Source: Tessaracoccus defluvii
GTDB lineage: Bacteria > Actinomycetota > Actinomycetes > Propionibacteriales > Propionibacteriaceae
Assembly (NCBI RefSeq): GCF_014489575.1
Contig: NZ_CP060789.1
Location: forward strand, 1,178,001-1,242,000
DNA: 64,000 nucleotides
Reading direction: 5' to 3'
This document shows positions 55,121 to 64,000 of the stretch, piece after piece (position 1 is the first letter of the stretch; each line of letters begins with the position of its first letter). Below the pieces are notes generated by a model. The model did not search any database. It had not been told where the DNA came from and saw only the letters and a list, made by a program, of their open reading frames with translations. The translations under genes were made by a program, and so were the position numbers.

Positions 55121-56592
55121 CCACCACCCGACGTACCCCGGAACCCGGCTCCTGGCTGGGCATCCCGCCGTTCCCGAAGGCGGCCAAGGCCGCCCTCGCG
55201 CAGGCCGAGCAGCGCAAGAACCTGCGCCACGCCACCGGCACGATCCGCGAGAAGCGCGCCGTCCGCGCCGCCGAGGTCGACAACTGGGAGGAACTGCGCA
55301 CCGCCGCCGCCCAGATCAAGGACCGGGTGGGCCGCCACCTGGCCGACTACCTGGAGCAGGCGGAGAAGGCCATGACGGCGGCCGGCATCACGGTCCACTG
55401 GGCCAGGGACGCCGCCGACGCCAACCGCATCGTGGCCGACCTCGCCAAGGCGAGGGGCGTCGACGAGGTCGTCAAGATCAAGTCGATGGTCACGCAGGAG
55501 ATCGACCTGAACGAGGCCCTCGAGGCCGAGGGCATCGCCGCCTGGGAGACAGACCTGGCCGAGCTCATCGTCCAGCTCGGCCACGACCTGCCGAGCCACA
55601 TCCTGGTGCCCGCCATCCACAGGAACCGCTCCGAGGTCCGCGAGATCTTCACCACGGAGATGGGCACCTACGGGACGCCCGCCCCCGAGGGAATCTCCGA
55701 CGACCCCGCGGAGCTCGCCGCGGCCGCCCGCACGCACCTGCGGGAGAAGTTCCTGCGGGCGAAGATGGCCGTCTCCGGCGGCAACTTCATCGTCGCCGAG
55801 ACCGGCACCCTGGTGATCGTCGAGTCCGAAGGCAACGGCCGCATGTGCCTGACGCTGCCCGAGACGCTCGTCTCCGTCGTCGGCATCGAGAAGATCGTCC
55901 CGACCGTCGAGGACCTCGAGGTGTTCCTCAAACTCCTGCCCCGCTCGTCGACGGGCGAGCGGATGAACCCCTACACGTCGCTGTGGACCGGTGTCACCGA
56001 CGGCGACGGGCCCCGGGATCTGCACGTGGTGCTGCTCGACAACGGCCGCAGCAACGTGCTGGCCGACCCGGACGGCCGCGCCGCGCTGCGCTGCATCCGC
56101 TGCTCGGCCTGCCTCAACATCTGCCCGGTGTACGAGCGGGTCGGCGGCCACGCCTACGGTTCGCCGTATCCCGGCCCCATCGGCGCGATCCTCGGCCCGC
56201 AGCTGCGCGGCATGGACGACCCCACCGACCGGGCGCTGCCGTTCGCGTCGACCCTGTGCGGCGCCTGCAACGAGGTGTGCCCCGTGAAGATCCCCTTCAC
56301 CGACATCCTGGTCCACCTGCGCCACAAGGCCGTCGAGCACAAGACGGCCAAGCACCCCACCGGGGAGCAGGCCCTCATGAAGGGCGCGGGCTGGCTGATG
56401 GCCGACGGCTCCCACCTGGAGAAGGCCCAGCTCGCCTCCCGCGCCGCAGGCAAGGTGTTCAAGGACAAGTGGATCGGCCCGATGCCGGTCCCGATCGCGG
56501 AACGCTGGCTGCAGGCCCGTGACGTGGAGGCACCGCCGACGCAGACGTTCCGCAAGTGGTGGGACGAGAACCGGGAAGGAGACAAGCGATGA
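55117..56592 (+). CDS. lldF: L-lactate dehydrogenase complex iron-sulfur protein LldF/LutB
   Basis: 491 aa from GTG 55117. An N-terminal LUD domain (about residues 60-290: KIKSMVTQEIDLNEALE, SGGNFIVAETGTLVIVESEGNGR) is followed by two [4Fe-4S] sites, CIRCSACLNICPVY and CGACNEVCPVKIP. Electron-transfer subunit of the NAD-independent lactate oxidation complex. Four-base overlaps with lldE and lldG. Confidence 0.95.
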   Translation: MTTTRRTPEPGSWLGIPPFPKAAKAALAQAEQRKNLRHATGTIREKRAVRAAEVDNWEELRTAAAQIKDRVGRHLADYLEQAEKAMTAAGITVHWARDAADANRIVADLAKARGVDEVVKIKSMVTQEIDLNEALEAEGIAAWETDLAELIVQLGHDLPSHILVPAIHRNRSEVREIFTTEMGTYGTPAPEGISDDPAELAAAARTHLREKFLRAKMAVSGGNFIVAETGTLVIVESEGNGRMCLTLPETLVSVVGIEKIVPTVEDLEVFLKLLPRSSTGERMNPYTSLWTGVTDGDGPRDLHVVLLDNGRSNVLADPDGRAALRCIRCSACLNICPVYERVGGHAYGSPYPGPIGAILGPQLRGMDDPTDRALPFASTLCGACNEVCPVKIPFTDILVHLRHKAVEHKTAKHPTGEQALMKGAGWLMADGSHLEKAQLASRAAGKVFKDKWIGPMPVPIAERWLQARDVEAPPTQTFRKWWDENREGDKR

Positions 56593-57242
56593 ACGCCCGC
56601 GAAGAGGTGCTGCGCCGCGTGCGCGCCGCGACCGCCGATGTAGCCGAGAAGGACCCGGCGCTCGACGTGCCGATCGACTGGACCTACGGCCGGCCCCTGG
56701 AGACCGCCGACGTGCTCGCCGACTTCGTCGAAAAGGTCGAGGACTACAAGGCCACGGTCGTGCGGTGTTCGCCGGCCGAGGTCGCGGCTTCCGTCGTCGC
56801 TGCGCTCACCGCGCTCGGCGCGGGGAGCGTCGTGCTCCCCGACGGCACACCGGACGACTGGGCCGCCGCGGCTACCGCGGCCGGGCTAGCGGTCCACCGT
56901 GACGATCCGACGCTCAGCCACGCCGAGCTGAACGTCATCGACGCCGTCGCGACGACCACCGCCGTGGGCATGGCCGACTCCGGCACGATCGCGCTGGACC
57001 ATGGCGCAGGACAGGGCCGCCGGGCCCTGACCCTGCTGCCCGACCGGCACGTCTGCGTCATCCGCGCCGACCAGGTCGTCAGCGACGTGCCGGAGGGCAT
57101 CGCCCGTCTGGCTCCGGCGCTGCGTGCCCGGCAGCCGATCACCTGGCTGAGTGGAGGCTCGGCGACGAGCGACATCGAACTCAGCCGCGTCGAGGGCGTG
57201 CACGGCCCCCGGACGCTGTGGGTGATCCTGGTCGACGCCTGA
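56589..57242 (+). CDS. lldG: L-lactate dehydrogenase complex protein LldG/LutC
   Basis: 217 aa from ATG 56589 (ATGA overlap with lldF). LUD/DUF162 domain with DAVATTTAVGMADSGTIALDHG and the fixed end SDIELSRVEGVHGPRTLWVILV. Third subunit of the lactate complex, last gene of lldPEFG. The stop is inside a perfect inverted repeat shared with parE. Confidence 0.94.
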   Translation: MNAREEVLRRVRAATADVAEKDPALDVPIDWTYGRPLETADVLADFVEKVEDYKATVVRCSPAEVAASVVAALTALGAGSVVLPDGTPDDWAAAATAAGLAVHRDDPTLSHAELNVIDAVATTTAVGMADSGTIALDHGAGQGRRALTLLPDRHVCVIRADQVVSDVPEGIARLAPALRARQPITWLSGGSATSDIELSRVEGVHGPRTLWVILVDA

Positions 57243-57260
57243 CGCCGGATCAGGCGTCGA
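57232..57260. terminator. Bidirectional terminator built from two stop codons
   Basis: TCGACGCCTGA (57232-57242) is an exact inverted repeat of TCAGGCGTCGA (57250-57260), loop seven bases. The stems encode the last residues of LldG (VDA-stop) and, on the other strand, ParE (IDA-stop). Confidence 0.75.
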
Positions 57261-59324
57261 TGCGGTCCGCGTCGAGGGCGTACGCGCCCTCGACGATGAA
57301 CTGCTTGCGCGGGCCACGTCGTTGCCCATCAGCATCTCGAACACCCGCTCGGCGTCGGCCGCGTCGTCGACCGTGAGCCGACGCAGCGTCCGGTGCTTCG
57401 GGCTCATGGTGGTGTCGGCCAACTGGTCGGCGTCCATCTCACCGAGGCCCTTGTAGCGCTGCGGCTCCTTGAACTTCTGGCCCCGCTTCGTCAGCTCGGC
57501 CAGCTTCCGCTGATACTCGGCGTCCGAGTAGGTGTAGATGTACTTCTCGTAGCCACGCTTCGGCTGGATCAGCTCGAAGCGGTGCAGCGGCGGCACGGCC
57601 GAGTAGACGCGCCCGGCCTCCACCAGCGGCCGCATGTAGCGGAAGAACAGCGTGGCCAGCAGGCACCGGATGTGGGCGCCGTCGGAGTCGGCGTCGGCCA
57701 TGAACACGACCTTGCCGTAGCGGGCCGAGTCGAGGTCGAAGGTGCGGCCCGAGCCGGCGCCGACCACCTGGATGATCGACGCGCACTCGATGTTCTTCAG
57801 CATGTCGCCGACGGACGCCTTCTGCACGTTGAGGATCTTGCCGCGGATCGGCAGCAGCGCCTGGAACTCGGAGTTCCGCGCCAGCTTGGCCGTCCCGAGC
57901 GCGGAGTCGCCCTCGACGATGAACAGCTCGGTGGCGTCGACGTTGTTGGATCGGCAGTCGGACAGCTTCGCCGGCAGGGTGGAAGACTCGAGCGCGTTCT
58001 TGCGGCGCTGGTTGTCCTTGTGGGCGCGGGCCTGCACACGGGTCCGGGCGGCCGAGACCACCTTCTCCTGCAGGGTCCTGGCGATGGCCCTCGTCTTCGT
58101 GCCGCTGAGGAAGGCGCCCAGTTCGTTCTCGACGATGCGGGTCACGAGGCGCGTCACTGGCGGCGTGCCGAGCACCTCCTTCGTCTGGCCCTCGAACTGC
58201 GGCTCGGCCAGCCGGACGGTGACGACCGTGGTGAGGCCCTCGAGACAGTCGTCCTTGGTGACCTCCTCACCGGCCTTCAGCAGGCCGCGGGTGCCCTCGA
58301 AGGACTTCTGGAACGCCCTGGTCACGCCACGCTCGAAGCCGGAGACGTGCGTGCCGCCCTTCGGAGTGGCGATGATGTTGACGAAGGACCGCAGCACGGT
58401 GTCGTAGCCGGTCCCCCAGCGCACGGCGATGTCGACCTCGAGGTCGCGCTCGACGTCGGTGGGCGTCATGGCGCCGGTCTCGTCCAGCATCGGGACCGTC
58501 TCGACGAAGGAGTCGGTGCCCTGCAGCCGGATCACGTCGGTGAGCGGCGCGTCGGGGGCCAGGAAGTCGGCGAACTCCGTGATGCCGCCCTCGTGGACGA
58601 ACTCGTCTGTGCGGTCGGCGCCGTCGCGGGTGTCGGAGACGGTGAGCTTGAGGCCGGGGACGAGGAAGGAGGTCTGGCGGGCCCGGTCGTGCAGGTGCGT
58701 CAGCGACAGCTCCGCATCGGCGAGGAAGATCTGCCGATCGGGCCAGTAGCGCACCCGGGTGCCGGTCTTCGCCTTGGCGACCTTCCCGACCTTCCGCAGC
58801 CCGCTCGCCGGCGTGAACGGCGCGTCGGGACCGTCGCCGTCGAAGACGCCGGGGACGCCGCGCCGGAAGCTCATCTCCCAGATGGCGCCGTTGCGGTCGA
58901 CCTGGACGTCGAGCCTCGAGCTCAGGGCGTTGACGACGGAGGCGCCGACGCCGTGGAGGCCGCCCGTGGCGTTGTAGGAGGAGTTGCCGAACTTGCCGCC
59001 CGCGTGCAGCTTGGTGAAGACGACCTCGACGCCCGTCAGCCCGGTGCGGGGCTCAGTATCGACGGGGATGCCACGGGCATGGTCGTGCACGGTGACGGAG
59101 CCGTCGCCGTCCAGCCGCACCTCGATGGCATCGCCGTAGCCGGCCAGAGCCTCGTCGACGGCGTTGTCGATGATCTCCCACAGACAGTGCATGAGGCCAC
59201 GGGTGTCCGTCGAGCCGATGTACATCGCAGGACGCTTGCGCACCGCCTCGAGTCCCTCGAGCACGAGGAGGTTCTTCGCCTCGTAGTCGCGGGAGTGCTG
59301 CTGCTTGTTGGCTGGGATAGACAC
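57250..59324 (-). pseudogene. parE: DNA topoisomerase IV / gyrase subunit B (ParE-like), C-terminal frameshift (probably sequence error)
   Basis: From GTG 59324. GHKL ATPase domain (EIIDNAVDEAL, GGLHGVGASVVNALS), transducer, TOPRIM (FIVEGDSALGTAKLARN, FMADADSDGAHIRCLL) and the C-terminal PQRYKGLGEMDADQL motif are all intact. Near the end the frame slips at about 57309-57311 (VFEMLMGNDVA then nonsense, running on to about 56886). Adding one C gives ...NDVARRKQFIVEGAYALDADRIDA with stop 57250-57252 and about 692 aa. Partner of the ParC-like subunit. Confidence 0.9.
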
Positions 59325-59330
59325 GGGGGT

Positions 59331-59336
59331 AGGTTA
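59331..59336 (-). promoter_or_regulatory. -10 element, leaderless start of parE
   Basis: TAACCT on the minus strand, six bases before GTG 59324. Confidence 0.5.
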
Positions 59337-59447
59337 CCCGCCCCGCCGACAAGGACGACGACCGAAACGCGAACGGTGGTTCTGCCAGGGAACAATGCGT
59401 GACCCCGGTACGTTGGATCATGTAGCAACCACGATGGGAGGCCCACC

Positions 59448-59648
59448 ATGACCGAACTCGCGACCGACACCACCCTCACCGCAGTCGATCGCTGTGATCG
59501 CTGCGGCGCGCAGGCCTACCTCCGCGTCTACCTGCGGTCCGGCGGTGAGCTGCTGTTCTGCGCCCACCATGCCGCGGCCCACCGCGACAAGCTGGCCGAG
59601 GTGGCCAGCCGCATCCAGGACGAGACCAGCAGGCTCAGCGCCGGCTGA
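59448..59648 (+). CDS. DUF7455 small zinc-binding protein
   Basis: 66 aa. RCDRCGAQAYLRVYLRSG then LLFCAHHA suggests a C-x2-C...C-x2-H zinc knuckle. ATG 59448 follows GGGAGG. Conserved in actinobacteria and often beside topoisomerase genes; function unknown. The last 14 bases overlap the convergent nudC end. Confidence 0.8.
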   Translation: MTELATDTTLTAVDRCDRCGAQAYLRVYLRSGGELLFCAHHAAAHRDKLAEVASRIQDETSRLSAG

Positions 59649-60459
59649 ACCAGGCGTCGATCAGGTGACGCGCGATCGAGGTAGTCCCCGGCAGCGTCAC
59701 CTCCGAGGCAGACACGGCGGCGGCGAGATCCGCGCGGGAGAAGAACTCCCCGCAACGATCTCGTTGCCGTCGACCTGTATCCGGGTGTCCTCCGTGGATG
59801 CCTCGAACCCCAGCATCAGCGAACGCGGCATGGGCCACGGTTGGCTCACCACGTACCGCAGCGACGTCAGCGCCACGCCGACCTCTTCCGCCACCTCCCG
59901 GTGACAGGCCTGCTCTGCCGACTCCCCCGCCTCGATGAACCCGGCGATGATCGAGTGGCGCCCGATCGGCCAGGTCGCCTGCCTCGCCAGCAGCAGGCGA
60001 TCCTCGCGGTCGGTGATTGCGACGATGACGCACGGGTCGGTGCGAGGAAACGCGAGTGCCTCACAGCTGACGCAGACCCGGCGGGCACCCGCCAGGTCAA
60101 TCACTGTCTCGCCGCCACAGGCCTCGCAGCGGGGCCGCTGCCCGTGCCAGCGGGCCAGCGCGACGACGGCTGCCAGCACATCCCCCTGCGCGGGGTCGCC
60201 CGTGCGCCATGAGAGTCCGTCGGCGACCTCGGGAACGAGGCGGACGAACCAGGCCCGACCGTCGGCCTCCCCACCAGGATGTCCTCGGGGCGGCGCGGTC
60301 CTGGGTCCGACAGCGGCACAGGGTGTCCCCGCGGCCCGTGAAGTTTCCGCCGGCATCGGCCTCGACCACGGCGGCGCGCCCCCACGCGGCGTCCAGCGCC
60401 TCGGCTGTCCTGGCCAGCGGCGCGCGGGCCAGCGACGAGGGATCCTGCCACCGGTTCAT
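59635..60459 (-). pseudogene. nudC: NADH pyrophosphatase NudC, three apparent frameshifts (probably sequence errors)
   Basis: ATG 60459 (MNRWQDPSSLARAPLART) overlaps the helicase stop by four bases. Reading needs three single-base repairs: GGG 60321-60323 (to GDTPVPLSDPG), CCCC 60269-60272 (to DILVGEADGRAWFV) and CCCC 59748-59751 (to IVAGEFFSRADL). The repaired protein of about 275 aa has the zinc ribbon CEACGG...CVSC, Nudix box GFIEAGESAEQACHREVAEEVG and the NADH motif SQPWPMPRS. It hydrolyses NAD(H) and may decap NAD-RNA. Confidence 0.88.
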
Positions 60460-63400
60460 GCCTGCTCCCGTCCTGCGATGGCCCGGTCGATGAGCGACGC
60501 CGGGGCCGCCACGAACCGTAGCGCGTCGCTGGCCACGTGGTAGAAGGCCGCCGCAACCAGCGCGGGGTCGATCCCCTGGGCCTCGGCCCAGGCCTGCCGG
60601 TAGACGGCCAACTGGAGCGGGTTGGCGGCCCCGTCCGTCGTCTTCCAGTCGACCACCAGGAAGCGGTACGACCCCTCCTCCCAGCGGTACACAGCGTCGA
60701 TCCGGCCCCGCAGCACGTGTGGGCCGCGGCGCATCAGGAAGGGCACCTCGACGCCGAGCGGAACGCGGTGGGCGAACTGGCCGGCCTCGAAGGCGGCGAT
60801 GAGCGCCGTCAGCTCGTCGGAGGCGACGCTGGGCTCCGGCGTGACCTCGTCGAGGGCGGCGGGCAGCTCGAAGCGTTCCTGCAGCCAGGTGTGGAACCGG
60901 ATGCCCACCCGGGTGGCGGTCGAGGGTCTGCGCGGCATCCGGCGCAGCAGCGAGGCGGCGAACTCCTGTTCGTCGCGGCGCAGGGCCATCAGGGCAGTGA
61001 CCGACAGCCCGTCGGGCAGCTGCACAGTCTGGGTGCGGCGGCGCGTCTGCAGCTGGGTCAGGTGGGTGATCGACTGGTCCCAGGCGGCGACGGTGGCGGC
61101 CTCGGACTCGCTCAGGGTGCCCGACTGCCAGGCCCAGTCGTCGCGGGCCGCGCGGTCGGCGCCGACGAGGGGAGCCGCCTCCGCCACGAGGCGGGCGGCT
61201 CCCCGCAGCGCCGCGACGCGCTCCGGATCCGGCGGTTGGGGCCAGCTGGCCCGTACGGGCTCGCTGGGGATCGGGTTGGCATCGAGATCGCGGGTGGTCT
61301 CGTCCAGGTAGGTTCCCAGCCCTTCTGCGGCGGCGCGGATCGCCGCGAAATAGGGCGATTCGGTGCGGGGCCGGACGTTGCCGGGGGTCCAGACGTGGGA
61401 GGAGGCGACCAGGAACCGCTTGGCCCTGGTCACCGCGACATAGGCGAGCCTGTCCTCGGCGAGGCGGTGTTCGGCCTTCAGCGCTTCCCGGTAGCCGTTG
61501 ATCCCGTCGCGCGTGTACTCGCCGAGCTGCGGGATCGAGGCTGCGTCGCCGCGGAGCTGTGCGGGCAGCGTCTCCGCGCGCTGTGCCCACACGGCTGAGC
61601 GGGGCTCCGACGGGAAAACCTTGTCCACGAGCGACGGCAGGTAGACGGTGTCCCACTCCAGCCCCTTCGCTCGGTGCACCGTCAGCAGTTTCACGGAGTC
61701 GTCCTGGCTGGGAACGGCCTGCAGGAGCCCCTCGCCGAAGTCCTCCTCCGCGTCGAGGTAGGCGAGCAGCCCGGTGAGCGATCCGTCGCCGTCGACATCG
61801 ACGTATCCGGCGACCTCGGCGAGGAAACGGTCGATCTGGCTCGTGTCGGAGCCGGCGGAGACGAGCTCGGCCTCGATGCCGATCGCATGGATCACCCGGG
61901 CGACGAGGTCCGCCACCGGTTCCGCCGCGTGCCGTCGCAGCTCTGCCAGCTCGGAGGCGAACCGGCCGAGGCGCCGTCGGGCCTCCGCGGAGAGGGGGGC
62001 GTCACCGGGGTCGGCGACGGCGTCCAGCAGCGAGACGACCTCGCCCGGGTCGGCCTGGGTGACGGCCTGGGCCAGCGCCTCCCCGAAGTCCCGCTGCCGC
62101 TCGGGACGGGCCGCGAGGGCCTTGGCCCGGTCGCCGAGCACCTCGAGGTCCGCCAGGCCGAAGCGCCAGCGGGGTCCGGTGAGCAGCGCGGCGACGTCCG
62201 GATTCGCCGTCACGTCGTCGAGGATCCGCAGCGTGGAGACGATCGGCGCGATCTCCGGCAGCCCGAGCAGGCCGCCGAGCCCGACGATCTCGACGGGCAC
62301 GTCACGCTCACGCAACGCCTGGAACACCGGGGCCAGCGTCGCGTTGCGGCGCACGAGGACGGCCTGGTCCCGCCACGACGTCCCCTCGCTGCGGCGGGAG
62401 ATGACCGTCTCGGCCAGCCAGTCGATCTCGTCTCGGAGGGTGTCGAACGTGGCCGCCGCCACAGCTCCTGCCGGCGCGCCCGGGGCGCCACCAGCCTGAC
62501 CCCCTCGTCGCGGGGCGTGGCCCTCAGGTCGGCCGCGATGTCGTTGCCCACGTCGAGGATCCGCTGCCCGCTGCGCCGGTTGACGCGCAGGGTCAACCGC
62601 TCGGCTGGCGAGCCGTCGCTGCGACGGAACTGCTGCGGGAACTCGAGGATGTTGCCGGACGCGGCGCCCCGCCACCCGTAGATCGCCTGGTACGGGTCGC
62701 CGACGGCCGTGACGGGGAACCCCAGCTCGCCCGTGGCGACCGCGGGTGCGAACAGTCCCCGCAGCAGCCGCGCCTGCGCGGCCGAGGTGTCCTGGTACTC
62801 GTCGAGCAGGACGACGCGGAAGCGGCGCCTCAGCTCCTCCCCGACCTCGGGCACCTGGGTGACCAGTCGGACGGCCTCGCGGAGCTGATCGGCGAACTCG
62901 ACCACTCCGAGCCGGCCCTTCAGCTCCTGGTAGCGCGTCACGAGGTCGATCAGGTCGCGCCGCTCCTGGGTCGCGTCCAGTGCCCGGGTGACGTCACGCA
63001 ACGGCTTGCCCCGGTACAGCGGAGCCGCCTGGAAACGCGCCTCCGCGCGGTCGCATTCGGCCAACACGGTCGCGGCGTCGACCAGGTGGGAGGCCATCTC
63101 CGCATCGAGGGCGAGGACCCGCTCCGGGATGCTGTGGTGGCTGAGTCGGCTGATGCTGCGGAAGGGGCCCGGTGCGTCCGCCACGACGCGGGTGACCAGT
63201 CGGTACCGGCTCGCGCCGGTGACCATGACGGGGTCACGGTCGATGCCGATCCGCAGCCCGAACTCGCTGACGAGACGCGCCGCGAACGAGTCGTAGGTCA
63301 TGACCAGTTCGGCGCCCTCCCCCTCCTGCCCGGCCACGACGCCGGAGCGGTCGAGCGCGGCGGCCACGCGGGCCGCCAGCTCCGCGGCGGCCTTGCGGGT

Positions 63401-63631
63401 GAAGGTGAGCCCCAGTACCTCCTCGGGGCGGACCTGGCCGGTGCCGACCAGCCACACGACGCGGGCGGCCATCACCGTCGTCTTCCCGGAGCCTGCGCCC
63501 GCGATGATCACCGCGGGCTCGAGTGGGGCGACGATGGCCTCCAGCTGCTCGTCGCTGAAGGGAATCTGCAGGGCGTCGACCAGTTGGCCCGGCGTGGTCA
63601 GGAGGTGGGTGCGGATCGGATGGAGTGTCAC
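60456..63631 (-). pseudogene. adnB: AdnB-like UvrD helicase-nuclease, frameshifted (probably sequence error)
   Basis: From GTG 63631 (GTGA overlap with the upstream adnA-like gene). Superfamily 1A helicase: Walker A AGAGSGKTT, VVLLDEYQDT, AVGDPYQAIYGWRGA, LLTVHRAKGLEWDTVY, AYVAVTRAK; and a C-terminal RecB-type nuclease (GRIDAVYRW...VVDWKTT). Frame lost at the G4 run 62482-62485; one extra base gives ...LVAPGAPAGAVAAATFDTL and about 1058 aa. With AdnA it forms the mycobacterial-type end-resection motor-nuclease for double-strand-break repair. Order adnA-adnB-nudC resembles Rv3202c-Rv3199c without the channel gene. Confidence 0.87.
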
Positions 63632-64000
63632 TTCGGTCTCCCCTGCGCCCCCGCCGCGAGGGCGGGACACGACGATGCGAACGGGCAGTAGCGGCAGGCG
63701 CCGCACTCGACGGCGTCGAAGCGACCGGACGCGATGATCGCGACGCCCTCGGCGATGCGGTCGTGGACCCAGCTGGGGCCGACCGTGAGCTCCTCGCCGG
63801 GGAGTTGCGGGGCGTCGTCGATCGACGGCTGCGAGACGAGCGCCGGCATGGTCTCCCCTGCGCGGACGAACGCGAGCGCGGGCGGAGCGACGTCGCGGAC
63901 CCCGCCGGTGACGTCGTCGAACGCGCCGAGCCGGGTGGCCAGCTGGTAGAGGCCGAGCTGGGCGTGGTCGAGGACGTCGGCCTCGCGCAGCACCTTGCGT
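63628..64000 (-). CDS. adnA: AdnA-like helicase-nuclease, C-terminal end only
   Basis: The gene enters from beyond the window. About 124 codons are visible, ending with RecB-family nuclease features: DHAQLGLYQLAT, and a cysteine cluster CGACRYCPFASSCPA that probably binds [4Fe-4S] as in AddB/AdnA-type nucleases. The stop overlaps the adnB start, so the two subunits are co-translated. The helicase part is not in view. Confidence 0.8.
   Translation of the reverse strand, partial: RKVLREADVLDHAQLGLYQLATRLGAFDDVTGGVRDVAPPALAFVRAGETMPALVSQPSIDDAPQLPGEELTVGPSWVHDRIAEGVAIIASGRFDAVECGACRYCPFASSCPALAAGAQGRPK

Noticed and set aside
57393..59402. 669-codon plus-strand ORF opposite parE
   Set aside because: Same type of antisense artefact; no recognisable domain.

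Overview
High-GC actinobacterial chromosome, most probably family Propionibacteriaceae (Tessaracoccus/Arachnia-like). The case rests on a propionibacterial-type pyrophosphate-dependent phosphofructokinase, on gene blocks laid out as in Mycobacterium (Rv1822-Rv1830, Rv2610c-Rv2614c, Rv2689c-Rv2699c, Rv3199c-Rv3202c), on GTG/ATGA-coupled operons, on many leaderless -10/start arrangements, and on a 13E12-family HNH gene. This is inferred from gene content; no 16S gene is present.

Layout. 1-0.43 kb: end of a TadE-like pilus operon. 0.6-3.1 kb: pfp and a YihY/BrkB membrane protein. 3.1-8 kb (minus): the conserved MerR / DUF151 nuclease / MerR / GarA / DUF881 / Sbp / DUF881 / PgsA block. 8-12.5 kb (minus): the PimA-PatA-HIT-ThrS block, without the pgsA1 gene usually found in it. 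12.6-19.2 kb: acyl-CoA hydratase/isomerase with HSDL2-like SDR, GNAT, YbaK deacylase, EamA exporter, M48 protease, TSUP exporter. 19.3-20 kb: tRNA-Gly-Cys-Val(GAC) operon on minus and tRNA-Val(CAC) on plus. 20-26 kb: CbiX-like protein, MsrB, DUF3000, RNase D, PdxY, Dxs. 26-28 kb: small conserved gene with a LexA-like box over its start, and an MFS transporter. 28-32.6 kb: the only accessory-looking stretch, holding a palindromic repeat cluster, a 13E12 HNH gene split by an IS1634-type element with 84-bp target duplications, and an orphan membrane protein. 32.9-44.1 kb: aconitase, TrmA-like methyltransferase, KimA-like permease, two TrkA proteins, OB-fold, DUF3710, Dut, DUF3093, DUF4235, DUF4193, SepH. 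44.2-48.8 kb: Tdk, glycosyltransferase, phosphodiesterase, DUF5998, App1-type phosphatase. 48.9-59.3 kb: a second type II topoisomerase pair (ParC-like plus, ParE-like minus) flanking carbonic anhydrase and a complete lactate-utilisation locus (LldR, LldP, LldE-F-G). 59.4-64 kb: DUF7455, NudC and the AdnB/AdnA helicase-nuclease genes, the last cut by the window edge.

How the genes work together: the lactate locus is a self-contained regulon, with a divergent FadR-type regulator and two identical TGGTCAGACCA operators over the permease promoter. The aconitase, Pfp and lactate genes fit the lactate/PPi-based central metabolism of propionibacteria. The KimA/TrkA cluster handles potassium, and PimA/PatA make the phosphatidylinositol mannosides of the envelope.

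Caution on reading frames: ten conserved genes are broken by what look like single missing bases, nearly all G or C in or beside short G/C runs (twelve sites). One inserted base restores family-consensus protein each time. I read these as consensus/assembly errors rather than decay and marked the genes 'pseudogene' only because the frame is broken as given. No CRISPR array, prophage or defence island was found. The best candidates for something unusual are the long-duplication IS insertion, the repeat cluster, the LexA-boxed unknown gene and the orphan membrane protein.
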